A stretch of DNA of 64,000 nucleotides from Actinomycetota bacterium (lineage in GTDB: Bacteria > Actinomycetota > Actinomycetes > S36-B12): the NCBI GenBank assembly GCA_017856385.1, contig JAFMFD010000001.1, forward strand, positions 1 to 64,000, read 5' to 3'. The notes beneath the pieces were generated by a model, which saw only the letters and a program-made list of their open reading frames with translations, did no database searches and was not told where the DNA came from. Of this stretch, positions 23,818 through 32,004 are shown piece after piece. The translations under genes and the position numbers were made by a program. Each line of letters opens with the position of its first letter. The stretch's first letter is position 1.

Positions 23818-24977
23818 CAGCTCCCCTGGCCGGCATCGTCGTCGTCGCCCTCGAGGCCGCGATCTCCGCTCCCTTCGCCACACGGCAGCTGGCGGACCTC
23901 GGGGCGACGGTGATCAAGGTCGAGCGGCCGGAGGGGGACTTCGCGCGGCACTACGACTCCGTCGTGCAGGGCGAGTCAGCGTTCTTCGTCTGGGCCAATC
24001 GCGGCAAGCAGTCCGTCGCGCTCGACGTGAAGGACGCGGACGCCGTGGCGACGCTGCGTGGCCTGATCGCGGGTGCGGACGTGTTCATCCACAACATCTC
24101 GCCGGCCGCGGCGAAGCGATTGGGCCTGGATGCCGCCGCGCTCTTGGCCCGCCATCCGCACCTCATCGCTGCCGAGATCTCGGGCTACGGGCATGGTGGC
24201 CCGCGCACTGACGACAAGGCCTACGACCTTGCCATCCAGGCCGAAGCCGGAGTCTTCTCGGTGACCGGTGCCGAAGAGATGAGCAAGGTCGGCTTCTCCG
24301 TCGCCGACATCTGCGCCGGAATGTATGCCTTCTCGTCAATCCTGGCGGCCCTCGTGCGCCGAGAGCGCACCGGCGAGGGTGCCGCGATCGAGGTGTCGAT
24401 GCTCGACTCGCTGGCGGAGTGGATGTCCGCGCCGCTCTACAACACCGTCTACAGCGGCGCCCAGGCGCCGCGTACCGGGCGCAGACACCATGCGATCGCC
24501 CCCTACGGCACGTTCGCGCTCAGCGACGGCAGCACCATCCTCATCGCGGTGCAGAGCGACGGAGAGTGGCGCAGCATGGCCGAGCACCTCATGGGCGATA
24601 CGGGCCTTGGCACCGATCCGAGGTTCGCCACCAACAGCGACCGGCTTGCGAACGTCGACGATCTCGAGGCCTTGATCCGGGAACGGCTTGCGTCCTTGAG
24701 CGTCGACGAGGCTCGCGCAGGCCTGGCCGCCGGCCGGATCGCGCATGCGCGCGTGAACGACCTGCAGGCCCTGTGGCGCCATGAGCAGCTGCGTGCCCGC
24801 GATCGCTTCGTCGAGGTCCAGACGCCCAGCGGGCCGGTGGAGCTCCTGCGCACGCCGTTCGACATATCCGGATGGACGCCGCTCGATGGCCCGATCCCCG
24901 CACTCGACGAGCATGACGACGATGTGTTGAACGCGGTGCTCGATCGCGGCACCCGCCGCGGGGACCCCGGTCAGTAG
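23814..24977 (+). CDS. CaiB/BaiF family CoA transferase
   Basis: A 387-residue class III CoA transferase. The N-terminal LAGIVVVALEAAISAPFATRQLADLGA region, KVERPEGDFAR (about 32-42) and the segment FFVWANRGKQSVALD are the usual signature of the family. The Asp nucleophile expected in the middle third cannot be pinned precisely. It moves CoA between an acyl-CoA and a carboxylic acid, activating a substrate for beta-oxidation-type steps. It overlaps the GATase by an ATGA junction. Its 3' end overlaps the convergent acyl-CoA dehydrogenase-like gene by 7 bp. Acting with that enzyme on the acid left after amine removal is a reasonable inference. Confidence 0.88.
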   Translation: MTAPLAGIVVVALEAAISAPFATRQLADLGATVIKVERPEGDFARHYDSVVQGESAFFVWANRGKQSVALDVKDADAVATLRGLIAGADVFIHNISPAAAKRLGLDAAALLARHPHLIAAEISGYGHGGPRTDDKAYDLAIQAEAGVFSVTGAEEMSKVGFSVADICAGMYAFSSILAALVRRERTGEGAAIEVSMLDSLAEWMSAPLYNTVYSGAQAPRTGRRHHAIAPYGTFALSDGSTILIAVQSDGEWRSMAEHLMGDTGLGTDPRFATNSDRLANVDDLEALIRERLASLSVDEARAGLAAGRIAHARVNDLQALWRHEQLRARDRFVEVQTPSGPVELLRTPFDISGWTPLDGPIPALDEHDDDVLNAVLDRGTRRGDPGQ

Positions 24978-26125
24978 GACTTGGGGAGGCCGAGGACGTG
25001 CTGCCCGAGGTAGGCGAGGACGAGGTTGTTGTTGATCGGCGCGACCTGGTACAGGCGCGTCTCGCGGAACTTGCGCTCGATGTCGTACTCGACGGCGAAG
25101 CCGAATCCGCCGTGAGCGTCGAGCGCCGCATTGGCTGCCGCCCACGAGGCGTCGGACGCCAGCAGCTTGGCCATATTGGCCTCGGTCGCGCACTTCTGGC
25201 CGGCGTCGAACTTCGCGGCTGCCTCGAAGCGCACGAGATTGGCGGCGCTGAGCTGCGCGTAGGCCCGGGCCAGCGGGAACTGCACGCCCTGGTTCGCGCC
25301 GATCGGGCGGCCGAACACCTCGCGGTCGCTCGCGTAGCGGACGGCGCGCTCGAGCACGAAGCGTCCGTCGCCGATGCACTCGGCTGCGATGAGGATGCGC
25401 TCGGCGTTCATGCCGTCGAGGATGTAGCGGAAGCCTCTGCCCTCCTCGCCGATGAGCGAGTCGGCGGGGATGACCACGTCGTCGAAGAAGACCTCGGTCG
25501 TGTTGTGGTTCATCATCGTCGGGATGGGCTTGATCGTCAGGCCCGGCAGGTCGCGCATGTCGAAGATGAACACCGACAGGCCGTCGGTCTTGCGCTCGAG
25601 GTCGTCGTAGGGGGTCGTGCGTGCGAGCAGGAGCATCAGGTCGGAGTACAGGGCGCGGGAGGTCCAGATCTTCTGGCCGTTGATGCGCCATCCCTCAGGG
25701 ACTCGCTCCGCGCGGGTGCGGATGCGGGTGGTCTCGGAGCCTGCGCCCGGCTCGGTGACGCCGAAGGCCTGCAGGCGCAGCTCTCCGCTCGCAATGGCGG
25801 GCAGGTACCGCTGCTTCTGCTCGTCGGACCCATGGCGCAGCAGCGTGCCCATGACGTACATCTGGGCGTGGCAGGCACTCGGATTGCCGCCGGATGCGGA
25901 GATCTCCTCGAGGATGACGGACGCCTCGGTCAGGCTCGCCCCGCCGCCGCCGTACTCCTCCGGGATCAGCGCGGCGAGGAAGCCGGCCTCGGTGAGGGCC
26001 GTGACGAACTCCTCGGGGTAGCGGTCCGGCTCGAGCCCGCGCCAGTACGCGCCGTCGAACCGCTCGACCACGGCGCGCACCCCGGCGCGCAGGTCGTCGT
26101 GCTCCGATCCCTGGATGAGGTCCAC
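24971..26125 (-). CDS. Acyl-CoA dehydrogenase
   Basis: A 384-residue acyl-CoA dehydrogenase of typical length. The signature FGVTEPGAGSETTR (about 127-140) covers the FAD-binding first signature, and the KIWTSRA segment follows in the beta domain. ALDAHGGFGFAVEYDIERKFR near the C-terminus is the second signature, with IERKFR of the C-helix. The likely reaction is alpha,beta-dehydrogenation of an acyl-CoA with FAD. Start is GTG; a TACAAA -10 box ends 6 nt before it, so a leaderless mRNA is likely. Divergent from the ALDH at 26170 and tail-overlapping with the CoA transferase. Confidence 0.88.
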   Translation of the reverse strand: MDLIQGSEHDDLRAGVRAVVERFDGAYWRGLEPDRYPEEFVTALTEAGFLAALIPEEYGGGGASLTEASVILEEISASGGNPSACHAQMYVMGTLLRHGSDEQKQRYLPAIASGELRLQAFGVTEPGAGSETTRIRTRAERVPEGWRINGQKIWTSRALYSDLMLLLARTTPYDDLERKTDGLSVFIFDMRDLPGLTIKPIPTMMNHNTTEVFFDDVVIPADSLIGEEGRGFRYILDGMNAERILIAAECIGDGRFVLERAVRYASDREVFGRPIGANQGVQFPLARAYAQLSAANLVRFEAAAKFDAGQKCATEANMAKLLASDASWAAANAALDAHGGFGFAVEYDIERKFRETRLYQVAPINNNLVLAYLGQHVLGLPKSY

Positions 26126-26130
26126 GGGCT

Positions 26131-26150
26131 ATTTGTATCATTTATCAAAT
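26131..26150. promoter_or_regulatory. AT-rich divergent promoter with motif CATTTATCAA, copy 2
   Basis: The 44-bp gap between the acyl-CoA dehydrogenase (26125, minus) and the ALDH (26170, plus) contains CATTTATCAA (26139-26148), also found at 21734. TATCAT at 26136-26141 could be the -10 of the ALDH and TACAAA on the minus strand the -10 of the dehydrogenase. TTTG and CAAA flank an 18-bp imperfect inverted repeat. Confidence 0.5.
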
Positions 26151-26169
26151 CGAGCCGCAGGAGAGTCGC

Positions 26170-27654
26170 ATGACCGCTATCGCGCCCGACTGGCGGGCCC
26201 TCGCCGGGACCGTCCGCTACCCCACCGACCTGCTCATCGACGGCTCCTGGTCACGGGGGGCCGCCCGCCACGAGGTCATCAGCCCGATCGACGGGCAGGT
26301 GGTCGCCGACGTCGCGTTCGCGGACGCCGTCGACGTTGACCGGGCGGTCGCTGCCGCGCGGGCCAGCTTCGAGGACGGACGCTGGTCGGGCCTTGCCCCC
26401 GCGGAGCGCAAGGAGGTGCTCGTCCGATGGGCGCACCTGGTCAACGAGCATGCCGAGCAGCTCGCCGTGCTCACGGCCCTGGAGATGGGCAAGCCCGCGC
26501 GGGAGGCGAAGGCCATCGATGTGCGTGCGTGCCATCGCACCCTGCGGTGGTTCGGCGAGGCGATCGACAAGGTGCTCGACGAGATGCCGAGCGTCGACCC
26601 TTCGGCGTGGGCGATGATCGAGCGCGAGCCCGCCGGTGTCGTGGGCGCGATCACGCCGTGGAACTTCCCGCTCACACTGGAGACCTGGAAGATCGCGCCG
26701 GCGCTCGCGGTCGGCTGCTCCATGGTCCTCAAGCCCGCTGAGCTCTCGCCGCTGACCGCGCTCTACGTTGCCGAGCTCGGCCTGCAGGCAGGCCTGCCCG
26801 AGGGTGTCCTCAACGTCGTCAACGGCACCGGCGCGGAGGCGGGGGCGGCGCTCGCTGGGCATCCCGACGTCGACGTGATCACCTTCACCGGCTCCACGGC
26901 GACCGGCCGCGCGATCATGACGGCGGCGGCGCAGTCGAACCTCAAGCGCACGTACCTCGAACTGGGCGGCAAGGGAGCCAACATCGTCTTCCCCGACGCC
27001 GACCTCGAGAAGGCGGCCGCGACGATCGCGTGGGCTGTCACCTACAACGCCGGCCAGATGTGCACTGCTGGGTCACGGCTCCTCGTGCATCAGTCGGTGA
27101 AGGACGAGGTCCTCGACCGCGTGCTCGCGAAGATGGCGCAGATGCAGCCAGCGCATCCCCTCGACGACGCCGCGCCGATCGGTGCGATCGCGAGCCAGCG
27201 ACAGCTGCAGAACATCCACTCGATCGTGAGCGAGGGCCTTGCGGAGGGTGGCCGCCTGCTGATGGGCGGCGCCCCGGTGATGACGGAGACGGGTGGCTGC
27301 TACTACCCGCCCACCGCGGTCGACGACCTGCAGCCCGACTCGCTCCTCGCGCAGAAGGAGGTCTTCGGCCCCGTCCTCTCCGTGCTGACGTTCGCCTCCG
27401 ACGACGACGCGATCCGCATCGGCAACGCGACGCCGTACGGACTGGCCTCGGGGGTGTGGACCAACGACCTCAGCCGCGCCCGTCGCGTGTCCAAGGGCCT
27501 GCGCATGGGGACGGTGTGGGTCAACTGCTACGAGGAGGGCGATCTCACCGTCCCGTTCGGCGGGGTGAAGCAGTCCGGCTTCGGCAGCGACAAGTCCCTG
27601 CACGCCATGGACAAGTTCACCTCGCTCAAGACGACGTGGATCGAGCTGTCGTGA
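26170..27654 (+). CDS. Aldehyde dehydrogenase (NAD-dependent)
   Basis: A 494-residue ALDH. The PWN strand is ITPWNFPLTLETWK, the NAD-binding Gly motif is FTGSTATGRAI, the catalytic Glu is in LELGGKGAN, the nucleophile Cys is in NAGQMCTAGSR, and EVFGPVLSVL is the usual C-terminal motif. The C-terminal VPFGGVKQSGFG pattern resembles PuuC-type gamma-glutamyl-gamma-aminobutyraldehyde or betaine-aldehyde dehydrogenases, which fits the nearby glutamyl ligases. A ribosome site GGAGAG precedes the ATG. Its stop overlaps the GTG of a GntR regulator by four bases, so it is the first gene of an ALDH-GntR-ALDH operon. Confidence 0.9.
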   Translation: MTAIAPDWRALAGTVRYPTDLLIDGSWSRGAARHEVISPIDGQVVADVAFADAVDVDRAVAAARASFEDGRWSGLAPAERKEVLVRWAHLVNEHAEQLAVLTALEMGKPAREAKAIDVRACHRTLRWFGEAIDKVLDEMPSVDPSAWAMIEREPAGVVGAITPWNFPLTLETWKIAPALAVGCSMVLKPAELSPLTALYVAELGLQAGLPEGVLNVVNGTGAEAGAALAGHPDVDVITFTGSTATGRAIMTAAAQSNLKRTYLELGGKGANIVFPDADLEKAAATIAWAVTYNAGQMCTAGSRLLVHQSVKDEVLDRVLAKMAQMQPAHPLDDAAPIGAIASQRQLQNIHSIVSEGLAEGGRLLMGGAPVMTETGGCYYPPTAVDDLQPDSLLAQKEVFGPVLSVLTFASDDDAIRIGNATPYGLASGVWTNDLSRARRVSKGLRMGTVWVNCYEEGDLTVPFGGVKQSGFGSDKSLHAMDKFTSLKTTWIELS

Positions 27655-28331
27655 CCTCCGAGGTGGCCGAGCTCCGCCCCAGGCGGCGGGCGAACCTCGC
27701 CGATGAGGTCGCGGCCCACATCCGGTCCGAGATCCTCGCCGGACGGCTCCGGCCGGGCCAGCGGATCGACCAGGACGCCATCGCGGACGGCCTCGGAGTC
27801 AGTCGGCTCCCGGTACGTGAGGCACTCATCTCGCTCGATCGCGAGGGACTGATCCAGACCATCCCGCGCAAGGGCTCGTACGTCTCGCGCATCGACCGCG
27901 AGGACATCGTCGACCACTACCAGATCCTCGGGCAGGTCGCGGGACTGGCGGCGGCGCGTGCCGTGGCGCGCCTGCACGAAGAGGATCTCGCTCAACTGGT
28001 CGACCTCCACCGCAGGATGTCGGAGTCGGCAAGTCTGGAGGAGCAGCAGCGGCTGAACCACGAGTTCCACCGCATGATCAACCTCGCCGCGGAGAGCCCG
28101 AGGATGACGAGCGTGCTCCTCCTCCTCGCCCGTTCGCTGCCCATGCCCTACGCCGACTTCCCCGCGGAATGGCTCGACGAGGCGAACCACCAGCACCGCG
28201 ACATCATCGACGCCTTCGCGCGACGCGACACACTCGCCGCGCAGCGGGCGATGGAGCAGCACATCAATGCCAGCGCCCGACATGCCATCGAGGTGCTCGA
28301 ACGCCTCGACTTCTTCGACACTGCTGAGTGA
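27651..28331 (+). CDS. GntR family regulator, FCD/FadR subgroup
   Basis: A 226-residue regulator. The N-terminal winged helix shows the GntR pattern: LRPGQRIDQDAIADGLGVSR (about 37-56) then PVREAL and the wing with G-S-Y-V. The C-terminal FCD helical domain has His and Asp/Glu positions (NHEFHRMI, HQHRDIIDAF, HINASARH) that usually bind a metal and a small carboxylate effector. It begins at a GTG overlapping the ALDH stop; a much longer frame upstream is antisense-type noise. It is probably autoregulated with the flanking ALDH genes. The shared CATTTATCAA motif or the twin GTCAACAnTGTTGAC operators are candidate targets. Confidence 0.88.
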   Translation: MTSEVAELRPRRRANLADEVAAHIRSEILAGRLRPGQRIDQDAIADGLGVSRLPVREALISLDREGLIQTIPRKGSYVSRIDREDIVDHYQILGQVAGLAAARAVARLHEEDLAQLVDLHRRMSESASLEEQQRLNHEFHRMINLAAESPRMTSVLLLLARSLPMPYADFPAEWLDEANHQHRDIIDAFARRDTLAAQRAMEQHINASARHAIEVLERLDFFDTAE

Positions 28332-28339
28332 GGAGCACG

Positions 28340-29818
28340 ATGACTTACGCGCGCTACGACCACTGGATCGACGGCAGGATCGCTGCCCCGGTGTCGGGGG
28401 ACTACGTGCCGACGCTGGATCCCATGACGACGCAGCCGTGGGCCGAGATCGCCCGGGGCACAAGTGCGGACATCGAGGTGGCGGTCGAGGTGGCGCAGCG
28501 GGCATTCGGGTCCTGGCGTCGGGTCGGCCCGACGCGACGCGCGGAGATCATCTGGCAGCTCGGCGACCTCATCGCTCAGCATGCCGATGAGCTCGCCGCG
28601 CTCGAGGCGCGCGATGCGGGCAAGGTCGTCCGCGAGGTCCGTGGTCAGATGCTCTCGCTGCGCTCGTGGTACCACTACTACGCATCGCTGGCGTACCAGC
28701 TCGAGGGGCGCACGATCCCGCAGGATCGCGGCAGCCTGCGGGTCCTGACCGAGCGGATCCCCTTCGGCGTCGTCGGCGTCATCCCGGCGTTCAACTCCCC
28801 GATGCTCCTCGGCGGCATGGGCCTGGCTCCGGCGCTGGCCGCAGGCAACACCGTCGTGGTCAAGCCGCCGGAGGTGAACTCGCTGTCGCTCCTGCGCCTG
28901 GGCGAGCTGGCGCGCGACGCCGGGCTGCCCGACGGGTGCCTGAACATCGTCACCGGCCTGGGCCATGAGGCGGGTGACGCCCTGGTCGCGCATCCCCTGG
29001 TGCGCAAGATCTGGTTCACCGGAGGCCCCGAGAGTGCTCGACACGTGGCCGCTCGTGCCGCCCAGGGGCTCAAGCCGCTGGTGCTCGAGTTGGGCGGCAA
29101 GAGCGCGAACATCTTCTTCGACGACGTGCGCGTCGACGACGTGCTGAACGGCGTGATCGCGGGCATCTTCGCTGCCGCGGGGCAGACATGCGTGGCCGGC
29201 TCGCGGCTTCTGGTGCAGTCGCGGGTGGCCGACGAGTTCGTCGAGAAGATCGCCGCTCGGGCCCGCGCCATCCGACTCGGCAACCCCACGTCCGAGGAGA
29301 CCGACATGGGCCCCATGTCGCAGGAGAAGATCCTCGACGGTGTTGCGTCGCGCGTGCAGGAGGCGCTCGGTGAGGGAGCGGCTCTCGTCTATGGCGGTGC
29401 CGAGGCGAGCCGACCCGATCAGGGCTGGTTCTACGCGCCGACCGTGCTCGACAACGTGCGCAACGACATGTCGGTCGCACGTAACGAGCTGTTCGGCCCG
29501 GTCCTGTCGGTCATCCGATTCGACACCGAGGACGAGGCCGTCGCGATCGCCAATGACTCGCCCTTCGCCCTGGCCGCGGGCGTGTGGACGCGCGATCTTG
29601 GACGTGCACACCGCCTCGCATCCGAGCTGGACACCGGGACGGTCTGGATCAACACCTACCGGGCCCTGCAGTTCGCGACGCCGTTCGGCGGCAACAAGCT
29701 GTCGGGCTACGGACGAGAGAACGGCATGGACGGCTTTGCGGAGTTCACCCAGCCGAAGGGCGTGTGGATCGAGTCCAGCGATGAGCCGGTGGGGGACCCC
29801 TTCGTCCTGCGCGCCTGA
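28340..29818 (+). CDS. Aldehyde dehydrogenase (second in operon)
   Basis: A 492-residue ALDH. Motifs: VIPAFNSPMLLGGMG in place of the usual PWN strand, WFTGGPESARHV at the NAD site, the Glu in LELGGKSAN, the nucleophile Cys in AAGQTCVAGSR, and ELFGPVLSVIRF. The PAFNSP variant is seen in ALDHs acting on bulkier or branched aldehydes. The ATG at 28340 is preferred over a GTG 12 bp upstream because GAGGAG lies directly before it. It follows the GntR gene by 8 bp. The substrate is unknown; different from its operon partner at 26170 since the motifs diverge. Confidence 0.9.
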   Translation: MTYARYDHWIDGRIAAPVSGDYVPTLDPMTTQPWAEIARGTSADIEVAVEVAQRAFGSWRRVGPTRRAEIIWQLGDLIAQHADELAALEARDAGKVVREVRGQMLSLRSWYHYYASLAYQLEGRTIPQDRGSLRVLTERIPFGVVGVIPAFNSPMLLGGMGLAPALAAGNTVVVKPPEVNSLSLLRLGELARDAGLPDGCLNIVTGLGHEAGDALVAHPLVRKIWFTGGPESARHVAARAAQGLKPLVLELGGKSANIFFDDVRVDDVLNGVIAGIFAAAGQTCVAGSRLLVQSRVADEFVEKIAARARAIRLGNPTSEETDMGPMSQEKILDGVASRVQEALGEGAALVYGGAEASRPDQGWFYAPTVLDNVRNDMSVARNELFGPVLSVIRFDTEDEAVAIANDSPFALAAGVWTRDLGRAHRLASELDTGTVWINTYRALQFATPFGGNKLSGYGRENGMDGFAEFTQPKGVWIESSDEPVGDPFVLRA

Positions 29819-29821
29819 CCC

Positions 29822-30784
29822 CTACGTCCGGTAGCGCTCGGCGAGGTACACCCCGACGAGCACCACGACGGCTCCAGCGATCTGGGCGGGCGCAAGGACC
29901 TCGCCGAGGGCGACCCACGCGATCAGCGACGCCAGCAGCGGCTCCGTCATCCCGATGACCGAGGCGTTCGAGGCGCGGATGTGGTGCAGCGCGACGACGA
30001 TGAGCCAGAAGGGCAGGACGGTGCCGAGGACGATCATGTAGCCGACGAGGCCGAGCACGGGAATGCCGCCGGATCCCTCGCCGAGCGGGTAAGCGTCACC
30101 CGCGAGCGCTGACCACGGATAGCTCCACCACGGCTGGACGATCGCCCAGAAGAGCGCTGCGGCACCGAAGGCCCACATGGTCATGGACACCGGGTCGCGT
30201 GGCTCCGGCCTTCGCACCATCGCATCGCCCACCAGGAAGTAGATGGCGAGGGCGGCCCCCGCCCCGAAGGCGGCGATGACACCGAGGGCGTTCAGCGTGA
30301 ATCCCTGCCACACCTGGGCGACCATGGCCAGCCCGATCAGCGCGGTCGCCAGCCCCAGCCACACCAGGCGCGGGGTGTGGTGTCTGAGTACGAAGTGGAA
30401 CCACAGCGCCACCATGATCGGCGAGGTGAACTCGATGAGCAGGGCGATCCCGACGGGCATCAGCTCGATGGCGACGAAGTACAGGTACTGCGTCATCGCG
30501 ACGCCGAGGATGCCGTAGGCGAGGAGCATTCCGATCTCGGATCGGCGGATGCGCAGCGCGCGCGGCCTCGTGAGTGCCACGACGACGAGCAGGATGAGGA
30601 ACGCTCCCGTGACGCGGAGCTGGGACAGCCGGCTTGCCTCGATCCCGGTCAGCAGGATCGACTTGGCGATCGTGCCGTTCAGCGCGAAGACGGTGGCCGC
30701 GAGGATGTAGAGCACGTAGCCGAGGGCTGGCCGCGGGTGGCGGCCGGGGGCAATCCCTGCGATCGGCTCGGCGACGTCGCTCAT
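29822..30784 (-). CDS. EamA/DMT family transporter
   Basis: A 320-residue membrane protein with about ten hydrophobic segments and the two tandem EamA halves of RhaT/YdcZ-like drug/metabolite transporters. After helices in the first half (for example LGYVLYILAATVFALNGTIA near residue 20-40), the second half contains GMTEPLLASLIAWVALGE, a common EamA motif. Export of a metabolite is most likely; the substrate is unknown. The ATG overlaps the stop of glgM (four bases), so it belongs to the glgM transcript and is core-type, not part of the catabolic region next to it. Confidence 0.85.
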   Translation of the reverse strand: MSDVAEPIAGIAPGRHPRPALGYVLYILAATVFALNGTIAKSILLTGIEASRLSQLRVTGAFLILLVVVALTRPRALRIRRSEIGMLLAYGILGVAMTQYLYFVAIELMPVGIALLIEFTSPIMVALWFHFVLRHHTPRLVWLGLATALIGLAMVAQVWQGFTLNALGVIAAFGAGAALAIYFLVGDAMVRRPEPRDPVSMTMWAFGAAALFWAIVQPWWSYPWSALAGDAYPLGEGSGGIPVLGLVGYMIVLGTVLPFWLIVVALHHIRASNASVIGMTEPLLASLIAWVALGEVLAPAQIAGAVVVLVGVYLAERYRT

Positions 30785-31938
30785 CCGCGCAGCGCGGCCC
30801 GGTAGACCTCGATGGTCTGGTCCGCGATGGCTTCCCAGCTGAAGTCGCTCACCGCACGCGCGCGCCCCCGGGCACCCATGACCCTCGCCCTGGCCGGGTC
30901 GGCGGCGAGCACATTGATCGCGTCCGCGAAGGCGTGCTCGAAGGCTCGCGGCTCGTCAGCGTCGTACGGGACGAGCAGGCCGGTCTCGCCGTCGACCACG
31001 ACCTCGGGGATCCCGCCGACCGCCGATGCCACGACCGCCGTCTCGCAGGCCATGGCCTCGAGGTTGACGATCCCGAGCGGCTCGTAGACCGACGGGCAAG
31101 CGAAGGCCAGCGCATGGGAGAACACCTGGATCAACCTGGGCCGATCGAGCTGCTCCTTGATCCACACGACGCACTCCGGTCCCCGCTCCTCCCGCAGGCG
31201 ATCGACGGCCGCTGCCGTCTCGGCGCCGAGCTCGGGAGTGTCCGGTGACGATGCGCAAAGCACGAGCTGGACGTCGTCGGCGAATCGTCGCGCGGCGCTG
31301 AGCAGGTGGACGATGCCCTTCTGGCGGGTGATGCGCCCGACGAACAGCACGTACGGCCGACGGATGCCCAGCTCGGTCAGGACGCTGTCATCGGGATCGG
31401 GTCGGTAGACCGCGGTGTCGATGCCGTTGTGCACGACGACCACCCTGTCCGGGGCGACCGAGGGATACGCGGCCAGCACATCCGCGCGCATGCCGTGGCT
31501 GACGGCGATGATCCGTGACGCTGCTTCGTAGGCCGTCCGCTCCACCCATGATGAGACGCGGTAGCCGCCGCCGAGCTGCTCGGCCTTCCACGGCCGAAGG
31601 GGCTCGAGGGAGTGGGCGGTGATCACGTGGGGGACACCGTGCAGAAGGCCGCCGATATGTCCCGCGAGGTTGGCGTACCAGGTGTGCGAGTGCAGCAGAT
31701 CGACCCCGTCGGTGGCCGCGACCATCGCCAGATCGACCCCCAGGGTCTGCAGCGCCGGGTTGGCGTCGGCGAGGGCCGCGGGCACCGGATGCGCCTGGGC
31801 GTCCGGGCGGGGCTGACCGAAGCAGTGGACATCGACCTCGATGCTGCGCCGCAACTGCTGGACGAGGTGCTCGACGTGCACCCCGGCGCCGCCGTAGATG
31901 TCCGGCGGCCACTCTCGCGTCAGCATGCCTGTGCGCAC
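30781..31938 (-). CDS. glgM: GlgM-type glycosyltransferase (alpha-maltose-1-phosphate / glycogen synthase, GT4)
   Basis: A 385-residue GT4 enzyme. The N-terminal TREWPPDIYGGAGVHVE motif binds the acceptor, and the C-terminal VYEPLGIVNLEAMAC with its Glu pattern is the GT4 nucleotide-sugar site. It matches mycobacterial Rv1212c-type GlgM, which uses ADP-glucose to make maltose-1-phosphate for the GlgE pathway and glycogen. It is divergent from glgC, which supplies ADP-glucose; this gene pair is the actinobacterial standard. GTG start with TAGGCT 6 nt upstream, so leaderless. No glgE or glgB is in view. Confidence 0.92.
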   Translation of the reverse strand: MRTGMLTREWPPDIYGGAGVHVEHLVQQLRRSIEVDVHCFGQPRPDAQAHPVPAALADANPALQTLGVDLAMVAATDGVDLLHSHTWYANLAGHIGGLLHGVPHVITAHSLEPLRPWKAEQLGGGYRVSSWVERTAYEAASRIIAVSHGMRADVLAAYPSVAPDRVVVVHNGIDTAVYRPDPDDSVLTELGIRRPYVLFVGRITRQKGIVHLLSAARRFADDVQLVLCASSPDTPELGAETAAAVDRLREERGPECVVWIKEQLDRPRLIQVFSHALAFACPSVYEPLGIVNLEAMACETAVVASAVGGIPEVVVDGETGLLVPYDADEPRAFEHAFADAINVLAADPARARVMGARGRARAVSDFSWEAIADQTIEVYRAALRG

Positions 31939-31944
31939 TCGTGA

Positions 31945-31950
31945 AGCCTA
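31945..31950 (-). promoter_or_regulatory. -10 box TAGGCT of glgM
   Basis: On the minus strand TAGGCT ends 6 nt before the GTG of glgM. The block from -10 to start codon is nearly the same as at glgC, in inverted orientation. Confidence 0.6.
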
Positions 31951-31992
31951 GGGGTTGCGTCCATGAGGGGTACGCACGGCGGCCTGCCCGGC

Positions 31993-31998
31993 TAGGGT
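31993..31998 (+). promoter_or_regulatory. -10 box TAGGGT of glgC
   Basis: TAGGGT ends 6 nt before the GTG of glgC. The sequence TAGGGTTCACGCGTG mirrors TAGGCTTCACGAGTG of glgM on the other strand (13 of 15 bases equal). Confidence 0.6.
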
Positions 31999-32004
31999 TC
32001 ACGC

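Noticed and set aside
28148-29611. A 487-codon frame on the minus strand
   Set aside because: Antisense to an ALDH with catalytic Glu and Cys; composition is typical of a shadow frame.
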